7,158 bases of DNA from positions 1 to 7,158 of the forward strand of contig JALSLF010000568.1 of assembly GCA_026988445.1 (NCBI GenBank), in the 5' to 3' direction. The DNA is from Bacteroidales bacterium (GTDB taxonomy: Bacteria; Bacteroidota; Bacteroidia; Bacteroidales; NBLH01). How positions within the stretch are numbered: the stretch's first letter is position 1; each line of letters begins with the position of its first letter. Made by a program: the position numbers and the translations under genes. Shown piece after piece: positions 1 to 5,859 of this stretch. The notes under the pieces were generated by a model. It made no database searches. It was given only the letters and a program-made list of their open reading frames with translations, and was not told the DNA's origin.

Positions 1-27
1 GATTATTTTTTTTGTATGATTTTTCAT
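1..27 (-). CDS. Possible start of a further minus-strand gene, cut by the window edge
   Basis: On the minus strand an ATG at 27-25 opens a frame that reads MKNHTKKII and runs off the window. It lies about 105 bases behind the lptD stop and points the same way. Nine codons are too few to identify a family. From memory of Bacteroidota gene order, a RidA-family protein (often beginning MKKII) can follow lptD. That is only a guess from position and the first residues. A lysine-rich start of a secreted protein would look similar. Confidence 0.3.
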
Positions 28-101
28 GAGTTTTTAATTGCTTGTTATATTAGCCTGTATTCAATTTAGCTTATAAACTTCCGGTAAAGTAAATGGTAAC
101 G

Positions 102-128
102 TTCAAATGCCCTTGCGGGCGATTTGAA
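102..128 (-). terminator. Hairpin directly behind lptD, possible terminator
   Basis: TTCAAAT-GCCC (102-112) pairs with GGGC-G-ATTTGAA (117-128) around a TTGC loop. This gives 11 base pairs with one bulged G at 121. On the minus strand the hairpin starts three bases after the lptD stop codon, as expected for a 3' end structure. The sequence after it on that strand has only scattered T residues and no real T-run. It may therefore be a weak terminator or an mRNA-stabilising stem rather than a strong intrinsic terminator. Confidence 0.5.
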
Positions 129-131
129 GTG

Positions 132-2777
132 TTAAAGTGCACCAAAATCAATATTGTCACGCCAACTTTGTTGCTTTTTCCATTCCAGTCCTTGGAAAAT
201 AGACGATTTTATGTTGATACGGAACATATAGCTCTGATAGGTGCCAAAAGGAACAAAGTTAAAACTCATTTCCCAGCAATGCAAGTCTCTGTAAAAATTC
301 ATAGACCAATACGAAAGCTCTCTTTTTTGAATATCATAATCTAATCGGGCACTAATGCGCCATTTTTCATTTAGTGTTAGGCTCATATTCGTATTTACCG
401 TCTGTGTAAATTTTGGTTTGAAGTCTTGTAGCGTTTTATCAAAGACGGAGGCATATTTAAAGTTATATCGAATATTCATACTCCAAGGAGCAGAAAAGTT
501 AAAATAATTATTTGTTTCCGTACTATTGTTTGTCGCCTGTTTACTATTTCCTCTTTTCGTTCCGCTTGTTTTATTATTGGAAGAGTTTTTTGTTTGCGCA
601 TCTTTCTTTTTAAATAAATCCGAAGATATTCTTCCGCTAAGCGATATACTGCTATATGTTAAATGCCCAAATCCATCAAAATTTCTCAAATAGGCTTCAT
701 CTATGAAATTTCCTGAGGAGTCTCTTTTGTACCATTCCACTGCTCCGGTATATTGTACGCTTAACTTTTTAAATAATTTTGTGGTGGCAGCCATTGACAT
801 AGGAGCCCAATTAAGGCTATCAGCAGCAATATTATAACTTGTTCCAAAACGTAAGTTTTCAAGCAAAATAATTTTTTTAAATTTTTCGGAGGTGTCCTTT
901 GAGTGTACTTTCATTTCAAGGTTATTACTCAAGCCTAATGATATTACGCCGGATTCTCCGGCAGCAGGAACACCAAACATGCCTATACTATACGGCGAAT
1001 ACATTTTGTAATAAACTAAATTTCCATCTTTATCTTCTCTATAATAAGTTGAATCGGTACGGTAATAGCCCCAAAATTCTTTTCCGAAATCAGGGCGAAA
1101 ACTTACAGATGCTGTGGGTTTTACAACATGCCTTATAGCGGCAATTTTTCCCTTTTTAAATTCCATCATTCCATAAAGGGTTGTACTAAACCCGGCAGAA
1201 GCACTAAAATCTGCCAAATGATTAATGCCTGATAATGTATCCATATAAAAACCGGCTTCTTGTATGGTATCCTCTCCAACTACTATTGCATCGTGCCAGT
1301 TCTGCTCGGTGTATTTAGAATAAACCCTTCCTTTATAACTTATGGAGGGTGAGAAGATTATGTATTTAAGAAGTTTTATGCTCACACCGATAGGTACATT
1401 ATACTGTAAGCCATTATTCATTTTGTCAAGCGCTGTGTTGGTAAAAAGTAAAGAGTCGCCAATGTCTAAGGTATTTTTAAAATTTGCATCAAAGCCCACG
1501 CTAATATCTTCATACCACTTTTTTTTACCCATCGGTATTTTTTTCTTAAACGGGAATTGTTTATTCACTATAAAAGTAAGCGTAGGTAATTGCATACTTA
1601 TATTTTTAGTGCTAAGGTTTTGAGTCATATTCAGGTTTGCCGAAAAGTTAAAGGGCTTACCCGGCCAAGTTTTGGTGTAAGAAACACTTGAATTAGTGTT
1701 GTTATTGGCAAAATTATTTGGGTTGTATGAATTGTACTTGTTAAATTTTGAAGAGCTGAAATTCAAAGCAGTTCTAAATGTTGATGTTGGGTTTGCTTTT
1801 GGGTCTCTATTGTAGTTTAATACCACGCTAAACTGAGTGCTTTGTGCATAATCCGGCAAACCTTTCTCAGATTCTACAAGGTTTTGGTAGGTAAGGTTCA
1901 TATTTCCGCTAAATTTATAACGTCTTTTGTATTTTGATACCAGATTAAGTCCCCAGCTACCGTTGGTGTAAATCTCACCCATTATTGCAGCATCAACATA
2001 CTGATTAATAGCCCAATAATAGCCGCCGTTTTTAAGATAAAAACCACGTCTTACTTCTTCGCCATAACTTGGCATTAAAATACCCGATTGGTTTTCTTTT
2101 TGGTTTGGAAATATTCCAAAAGGTAATCCCACAGGAATAGGAACATCTGCCAAAACAAAATAAAAAGGACCGGTAACAATTCTTTTTTCAGGAATTACTT
2201 TTGCTTTTGTTAATTCGATATAAAAATGTGGGTGTTTTGCATCGCAAGTCGTAAATTTCCCATCTAAAATATGAACTTCTTTATTGGGTTGGATTTTTGT
2301 TTTGGTTCCATGCAAATAACCTCCGGCTTGTTCGGTTATTACTCCGTAAACAATACCTTTTTTTGTTTGCAGATTGTATTTTAGTGAGTCCACATCATAA
2401 TTTTCACTTCCTTGTTGAAATTTAGGAACACCCGTTTCTTCCCCGGTCTCGCTTACAAATGGTTTTGCGTAAATATAGTTTGAGTCCATATTTACACGTA
2501 TAAATCCGGCATCTAAATTTATATCTTCCATGTTTACTTTAGCTTCGCCATACATATAAATCATTTTGGTTTTTAGCGAAACTTTCATTGAGTCTTTTGC
2601 TCCGTAATTAATAGGAGCTTCAATGGCTTTATCACTGTTTTCTATCAGTTTTAAAGAATCCACTGTAATAGAATCTTTCACCTCCGGCAAACTATCCTGA
2701 TTTTGGGCAAAAGTGTTTTGCGAAATCATTGCAAAACAAATTAAAATGAAAAGTTTTATGTTTGATTTTTTAAACAA
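132..2777 (-). CDS. lptD: LPS-assembly outer-membrane protein LptD (OstA)
   Basis: This 881-residue protein is the outer-membrane end of the Lpt machine, which inserts lipopolysaccharide into the outer leaflet with LptE. Residues 1-25 form a signal peptide (Lys-rich start, hydrophobic FILICFAMI, cleavage near TFAQ). An LptA/OstA-like periplasmic domain spans about 55-200 (IYMYGEAKVNMEDINLDAG, then TTCDAKHPHF at 176-185). From about 215 (FGIFPNQKENQSGILMPSYG) to the end there are alternating aromatic strands typical of the beta-barrel. The mature protein has only two cysteines, C178 in the periplasmic domain and C834 near the end of the barrel. A Ser/Asn/Thr/Lys-rich stretch at 726-757 (bases 507-602) looks like a disordered loop. 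There is no ATG upstream before the in-frame stop at 2814-2816. The next ATG, codon 17, would destroy the signal peptide, so TTG at 2777-2775 is the best start. Length fits Bacteroidota LptD. The gene is divergent from the amidase unit. Confidence 0.93.
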   Translation of the reverse strand: MFKKSNIKLFILICFAMISQNTFAQNQDSLPEVKDSITVDSLKLIENSDKAIEAPINYGAKDSMKVSLKTKMIYMYGEAKVNMEDINLDAGFIRVNMDSNYIYAKPFVSETGEETGVPKFQQGSENYDVDSLKYNLQTKKGIVYGVITEQAGGYLHGTKTKIQPNKEVHILDGKFTTCDAKHPHFYIELTKAKVIPEKRIVTGPFYFVLADVPIPVGLPFGIFPNQKENQSGILMPSYGEEVRRGFYLKNGGYYWAINQYVDAAIMGEIYTNGSWGLNLVSKYKRRYKFSGNMNLTYQNLVESEKGLPDYAQSTQFSVVLNYNRDPKANPTSTFRTALNFSSSKFNKYNSYNPNNFANNNTNSSVSYTKTWPGKPFNFSANLNMTQNLSTKNISMQLPTLTFIVNKQFPFKKKIPMGKKKWYEDISVGFDANFKNTLDIGDSLLFTNTALDKMNNGLQYNVPIGVSIKLLKYIIFSPSISYKGRVYSKYTEQNWHDAIVVGEDTIQEAGFYMDTLSGINHLADFSASAGFSTTLYGMMEFKKGKIAAIRHVVKPTASVSFRPDFGKEFWGYYRTDSTYYREDKDGNLVYYKMYSPYSIGMFGVPAAGESGVISLGLSNNLEMKVHSKDTSEKFKKIILLENLRFGTSYNIAADSLNWAPMSMAATTKLFKKLSVQYTGAVEWYKRDSSGNFIDEAYLRNFDGFGHLTYSSISLSGRISSDLFKKKDAQTKNSSNNKTSGTKRGNSKQATNNSTETNNYFNFSAPWSMNIRYNFKYASVFDKTLQDFKPKFTQTVNTNMSLTLNEKWRISARLDYDIQKRELSYWSMNFYRDLHCWEMSFNFVPFGTYQSYMFRINIKSSIFQGLEWKKQQSWRDNIDFGAL

Positions 2778-2832
2778 TATTCTTAGTACTATATTTGTAC
2801 CTAAATTGACCGATTATCTACTTCAATAAGCA

Positions 2833-2862
2833 CCAATCTATTGAGTTAAAAAAATTTACAAA
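2833..2862 (-). promoter_or_regulatory. Candidate promoter for lptD
   Basis: On the minus strand TTTG (2862-2859) is followed after 18 bases by TAGATTGG (2840-2833). This matches the Bacteroidota primary-sigma pattern of TTG, 17-23 bases, TAnnTTTG, except that the third T of the -7 box is G. Transcription would start near 2826, giving a leader of roughly 50 bases before the TTG start codon. The region is AT-rich and chance matches are possible. Confidence 0.35.
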
Positions 2863-2872
2863 AAAAGACGCT

Positions 2873-2888
2873 AATACCAAAGGGTATT
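2873..2888. repeat. Short perfect inverted repeat (6-bp stem, AAAG loop)
   Basis: AATACC (2873-2878) and GGTATT (2883-2888) are exact reverse complements around AAAG. T-rich sequence follows on the plus strand (2888-2910). It lies upstream of both candidate start sites, between the two promoters, so it is more likely a protein-binding site or chance than a terminator. Confidence 0.35.
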
Positions 2889-2934
2889 CTTACTTTTTTC
2901 TAAACTTTTTAATCTCAATATCTTGGCACTTCTT

Positions 2935-2963
2935 TTTGTACATATTCGCTCAATTTAGCTTGG
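2935..2963 (+). promoter_or_regulatory. Candidate promoter for the amidase-mlaD-NTF2 unit
   Basis: TTTG (2935-2938) is followed after 17 bases by TAGCTTGG (2956-2963), a one-mismatch match to the Bacteroidota -7 box TAnnTTTG at allowed spacing. Transcription would start near 2970, about 100 bases before the amidase ATG, so the palindrome at 3022-3037 would lie in the leader. A TTGGCAC element lies just upstream at 2923-2929. Confidence 0.35.
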
Positions 2964-3021
2964 ATTAAACAAAATGTTTTCTGCATTCAAAAATATAAGA
3001 AAAAATGCGAAAATAATACAT

Positions 3022-3037
3022 TATCTAAATTTAGATA
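3022..3037. promoter_or_regulatory. Perfect 16-bp palindrome, possible operator
   Basis: TATCTAAA (3022-3029) is followed directly by its reverse complement TTTAGATA (3030-3037). A second palindrome, TTAAATTTAA (3038-3047), abuts it, so TAAATTTA occurs twice with centres 13 bases apart. The pair ends 26 bases before the amidase ATG. It could be an operator for a dimeric regulator. Each TAAATTTA is also a one-mismatch -7 box, but no TTG lies at the right distance upstream. No regulator is known. Confidence 0.4.
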
Positions 3038-3073
3038 TTAAATTTAACGTTTTTTACGGGAAAAGATTATTTT

Positions 3074-4216
3074 ATGTTGATTATTAAACGCTATCTTGCT
3101 TATTATAAAATATTTGTATTGATTGTTTTTTTTGTGTCTTTTGGGAATATTTCCTTAGATGCACAATATAAAATCAATACAGTAGTAATTGATGCAGGAC
3201 ACGGAGGAAAAGATCCGGGTGCAATTGGTAAAAAAGCATACGAAAAAGACATTACTTTAAAAATTGCTTTAAAGCTAGGAAGTTATATTCAAAAAAATTT
3301 AAAAGGAGTTAAAGTTATTTATACCCGCAAAACCGATGTTTTTGTCGAATTATTTAAAAGAGCAGAAATTGCCAATAAGAATAATGCTCAAGTATTTATT
3401 TCCATTCATGTAAATTCAAACGAAAAATCGAGCTATACCGGTACATCAACTTATGTTATGGGAGTAGATAAAAGTGATGAAAATTTAGAAGTTGCCCAAC
3501 TTGAAAACTCGGTTATTTTGAAAGAAAAATCATACAAAAAAAATTATAAAGGCTTTGATCCTAACTCTCCCGAGTCGTATATAACTCTTTCATTATTGCA
3601 AAATGCTCATTTAGAGCAGAGTTTGCAATTGGCAAAGATTGTACAAGACCAGTTCAGGAAGCGTGCCGGCAGGAAAGACAGAGGAGTGCGTCAAGCAGGT
3701 TTAGTGGTACTATGGAATGCAACCATGCCGGCTATACTTGTTGAAACCGGCTTTATCAGTAATCCTACCGAAGAAAAATATTTAATGACGGATTATGGTC
3801 AATCTATTATAGCATCTGCAATTTTTAGAGCTTTTAGGGATTATAAAAATCAAATCGAGCGAAACAGTAAATATGTTCCTGTTAGTGTGGAGAAATCAAA
3901 TACAAAAAAACAAAATACACCGGTAAATAATACTTATACAAAAACCGAAACGGGAATTGTTTTCCGAGTACAAATAAAATCTTCAATAAATCGTATTCAG
4001 GCAGGTTCTCCGGAATTTAAGGGTTTGAAAAATGTAAAAGAAATAAACTATAAAGGAATTTATAAATATTATTATGGTGCTACCGATAGTTTTAGCGAAG
4101 TGTTGAAAATTCAAGCAGAGGTAAGAAAGAAAATTCCTGATGCTTTTGTTGTTTCTTTTAAAAATGGGAAAAGAATACCCTTAGATCAGGCTTTAAAAGA
4201 AATTGGCAGGAGATAG
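3074..4216 (+). CDS. Secreted N-acetylmuramoyl-L-alanine amidase (Amidase_3) with SPOR-like C-terminus
   Basis: This 380-residue zinc amidase hydrolyses the bond between N-acetylmuramic acid and L-alanine in peptidoglycan, in the periplasm. Residues 1-31 are a signal peptide (KRY start, FVLIVFFVSFG core, cleavage near LDAQ). The Amidase_3 domain spans about 34-260. Its expected zinc ligands are H43 (VVIDAGHGGKDPG), E57 (AYEKDITL) and H112 (FISIHVNS). The catalytic glutamate is E224 (ILVETGFISNP), preceded by DRGVRQAGLVVL (202-213). A Lys/Asn/Thr linker (about 263-292) leads to a second domain (about 294-368) that begins VFRVQIKSS and has GIYKYYYGATDSFSEVLK and DAFVVSFKNGKRI. This looks like the SPOR fold, which binds denuded glycan at division sites. 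No AMIN domain is present. It heads a unit with mlaD 54 bases downstream. It is AmiC-like, but amiA/B/C cannot be assigned. Confidence 0.93.
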   Translation: MLIIKRYLAYYKIFVLIVFFVSFGNISLDAQYKINTVVIDAGHGGKDPGAIGKKAYEKDITLKIALKLGSYIQKNLKGVKVIYTRKTDVFVELFKRAEIANKNNAQVFISIHVNSNEKSSYTGTSTYVMGVDKSDENLEVAQLENSVILKEKSYKKNYKGFDPNSPESYITLSLLQNAHLEQSLQLAKIVQDQFRKRAGRKDRGVRQAGLVVLWNATMPAILVETGFISNPTEEKYLMTDYGQSIIASAIFRAFRDYKNQIERNSKYVPVSVEKSNTKKQNTPVNNTYTKTETGIVFRVQIKSSINRIQAGSPEFKGLKNVKEINYKGIYKYYYGATDSFSEVLKIQAEVRKKIPDAFVVSFKNGKRIPLDQALKEIGRR

Positions 4217-4248
4217 TTTTGAAAAAAAGAGAATTAAAAATTTTAATG

Positions 4249-4256
4249 TAAATTTG
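4249..4256 (+). promoter_or_regulatory. Possible internal promoter -7 box before mlaD
   Basis: TAAATTTG is an exact match to the Bacteroidota -7 box TAnnTTTG, in the 54-base gap before mlaD. The nearest upstream TTTG (4218-4221) is 27 bases away, beyond the usual 17-23. Any transcript would have a leader of only a few bases. It may let mlaD and its partner be transcribed apart from the amidase, or it may be chance. Confidence 0.22.
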
Positions 4257-4270
4257 TCAAAAATATATTT

Positions 4271-5305
4271 ATGAGCAAATCAGGCATTATTAAAATTGGT
4301 ATAATGGTAATCTTTGCTATTGCCGTTCTTATCTGGGGAATAAGTTTTCTCAGAGGTAAAGATATTTTCAATAAAGAAAATTATTATTATGTAGTTTATA
4401 AAGATATTAGTGGGCTTACTCCCTCCGGTTCGGTGATGATTAACGGCTATAAAATAGGACAAGTAACCGATATAAAACTGTATCAGGATAGCTCAGAGTA
4501 TATAGTGGCTCAAATAATGATTAACTCAAAATTTAAAGTACGTAAAGGTGCTGTTGCTCAAATATACAGTACTGATTTGATGGGTACAAAGGCGGTTCGC
4601 ATACTTTATGGCAGTGGAGAAGATTATTATATGGATGGAGATACAATACCCGGCGCTATTGAGGGGGATTTAATGGAGCAGGTAAATATGGAAATTTTAC
4701 CTTTAAAAAGAAAGGCTGAAAGTTTAATCGGTTCAATTGATTCGGCAATTGTGATGTTTCGCGCTGTTTTTAACGAAAAAACACAAGAAAATCTACGAAG
4801 AACTTTTGCCAGTTTAAAAAATACAGTAGCTAATTTAGAACGTTCAACTATGGTTGTGGACACTTTGATGTCTTCCGAAAGTACCCGGATTGCTCATATT
4901 TTAAGTAATGTAGATTCAATTAGCTCTGCCTTAGAAAACAATAAGGATGAAATATCCAATATTATTGAAAACTTTTCTGCAATTAGTGATTCCTTGGCAC
5001 AAGCCGATATTGCACATACGCTGATGCAAGTAGATACAGCTTTGCTGCAATTTAATGAAATTTTAACTGCTGTGAATAAAGGTGATGGAACTATATCGCA
5101 ACTTTTACATAACGATACATTATATATGAATATTGAAAATGCAACTTACCACCTTAATCGTTTATTGCGCGATATGCATGAAAACCCAAAGCGTTATGTT
5201 AATTTTTCTTTAATGGACTTTGGGAAAACCGTTTATGTAGAAGACAAACCGGACGACATTAAAGGCAATGATAAAAAATCCAAAAAAAAGAAAAATGAAG
5301 ATTAA
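4271..5305 (+). CDS. MlaD-family MCE protein, inner-membrane anchored
   Basis: This 344-residue protein has one N-terminal membrane segment (about 6-27), with the rest expected in the periplasm. The MCE domain covers about 37-115, with the hallmark GLTPSGSVMINGYKIGQV at 48-65 and a later DLMGTKAVRI. MCE proteins form hexameric rings that carry phospholipid or other hydrophobic molecules between the membranes, with MlaE permease and MlaF ATPase partners. Neither is in this window. From about 130 to 300 the chain is helical with heptad-like Leu/Ile spacing, suggesting a coiled-coil extension. The block ENPKRYVNFS near 306-315 is what I recall from Bacteroidota MlaD proteins. The C-terminus is a charged Lys-rich tail encoded by A-runs. 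The ATG at 4271 has no Shine-Dalgarno sequence, as is normal here. The 3' end overlaps the next gene by 11 bases. The family call is firm, the transported substrate unknown. Confidence 0.9.
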   Translation: MSKSGIIKIGIMVIFAIAVLIWGISFLRGKDIFNKENYYYVVYKDISGLTPSGSVMINGYKIGQVTDIKLYQDSSEYIVAQIMINSKFKVRKGAVAQIYSTDLMGTKAVRILYGSGEDYYMDGDTIPGAIEGDLMEQVNMEILPLKRKAESLIGSIDSAIVMFRAVFNEKTQENLRRTFASLKNTVANLERSTMVVDTLMSSESTRIAHILSNVDSISSALENNKDEISNIIENFSAISDSLAQADIAHTLMQVDTALLQFNEILTAVNKGDGTISQLLHNDTLYMNIENATYHLNRLLRDMHENPKRYVNFSLMDFGKTVYVEDKPDDIKGNDKKSKKKKNED

Positions 5306-5789
5306 AACGAAAGTTTTGTTGGTTTTTTTGAGTTTATTCTTTGTTCATTCATCAGGTTTCGGGCAAGATAAAGAAGTGAAAATAATCAATCGTTTGATGA
5401 ATAATTGGCACAAAGCAGCTGCCGATGCTAATGCCAATGAATTTTTTGATTTTATGGATGATGATTGTATCTATATTGGTACAGATGCCAGTGAGCGATG
5501 GACAAAACAAGAAGTTGTGCAATTTGCCAAAGCTTATTTTGATAAAGGTAAAGCTTGGAGTTTTGAACCCATAGAACGTCAAGTATATTTTTCAGGAAAT
5601 AAAAAAACGGCTTGGTTTAATGAAACATTAAATACTTGGATGGGGCTTTGTCGTTCGTCAGGGGTGTTGGAAAAAAGGAAAGGAGCATGGAAATTAAAGC
5701 AGTATCATTTATCGGTAACTGTGCCAAATGCTAAAATACAAGAATTTATTCGTTTAGTGGGCACGGAAGCACCACAGCATAACGAATGA
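5295..5789 (+). CDS. Small secreted SnoaL-like / NTF2-fold protein
   Basis: This is a 164-residue protein. The start is taken at the ATG at 5295 because it gives a clean signal peptide (MKIKTKVLLVFLSLFF, cleavage near GFGQ at residues 21-24). An ATG at 5268 would add nine Lys-rich residues in front of it. The mature part, about 140 residues, is one NTF2-like domain of the SnoaL_3 type: NNWHKAAADANANEFFDFM (36-54), IYIGTDASERWTK (59-71), AYFDKGKAWSFEP (80-92), TAWFNETL (105-112), SSGVLEKRKGAWKLKQYHLS (121-140). The GTDASERW and YHLS motifs are conserved in this family. Such proteins have a conical pocket that may bind a small molecule or act as a non-catalytic module; no specific reaction can be named. 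The start lies inside mlaD in a shifted frame, suggesting translational coupling. A strong terminator follows 6 bases after the stop. Confidence 0.85.
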   Translation: MKIKTKVLLVFLSLFFVHSSGFGQDKEVKIINRLMNNWHKAAADANANEFFDFMDDDCIYIGTDASERWTKQEVVQFAKAYFDKGKAWSFEPIERQVYFSGNKKTAWFNETLNTWMGLCRSSGVLEKRKGAWKLKQYHLSVTVPNAKIQEFIRLVGTEAPQHNE

Positions 5790-5795
5790 TAAAAC

Positions 5796-5826
5796 GCTCT
5801 GCAATATGCAGGGCATTTGTTTTTTT
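5796..5826 (+). terminator. Intrinsic terminator closing the amidase-mlaD-NTF2 unit
   Basis: GCTCTGCA (5796-5803) pairs with TGCAGGGC (5807-5814) through 8 base pairs including one T-G wobble, around an ATA loop. ATTTG and a run of seven T residues (5820-5826) follow. AAA before the stem can extend pairing with TTT after it across a C/A mismatch. It begins 6 bases after the stop of the NTF2-like gene and separates it from the kinase gene at 5860. Confidence 0.9.
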
Positions 5827-5859
5827 ATAAAAATGTGTAATCTGTTAAATTAAAAATCA

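Larger units (their letters stand above)
2778..3073. other. Divergent intergenic region between lptD and the amidase unit
   Basis: This 296-base, very AT-rich region has no convincing ORF. It separates two outward-facing transcription units and holds one candidate promoter on each strand, a 6-bp hairpin at 2873-2888, a perfect 16-bp palindrome at 3022-3037 overlapped on its right by a second TAAATTTA motif, and a TTGGCAC element at 2923-2929. No RNA gene was recognised. Confidence 0.7.

Noticed and set aside
93..1623. Plus-strand open frames at 93-344, 899-1138 and 1342-1623
   Set aside because: All lie wholly or mostly antisense to lptD, whose barrel and domain motifs are clear. Their translations show no recognisable domain.
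2790..2797. TATATTTG on the plus strand, a perfect -7 box
   Set aside because: No TTG lies 17-23 bases upstream (nearest TTTG is 25 bases off). It lies next to the lptD start codon and would give a leader of about 270 bases.
2823..2844. Inverted repeat TCAATA/TATTGA with 10-base gap
   Set aside because: Only six base pairs, all AT-rich, and overlapping the candidate lptD -7 box. Expected by chance in this composition.
61..2961. Twelve-base direct repeat TCAATTTAGCTT at 61-72 and 2950-2961
   Set aside because: A single AT-rich 12-mer shared between two non-coding stretches is plausible by chance, and no longer flanking similarity is present.
2988..2995. TATTTTTG on the minus strand, another -7 match for lptD
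   Set aside because: No TTG at suitable distance upstream on that strand, and the leader would exceed 200 bases. The candidate at 2833-2862 fits better.
4280..5582. Minus-strand open frames at 4280-4462, 4627-4863 and 5352-5582
   Set aside because: They are antisense to the MCE and NTF2-like genes, short and without motifs. AT-rich coding DNA easily gives such shadows.
5817..5845. TTG (5817-5819), 18 bases, then TAATCTGT as a promoter for the kinase gene
   Set aside because: Spacing fits but the -7 box is poor and the TTG sits in the terminator tail. The real promoter of this gene remains unidentified.
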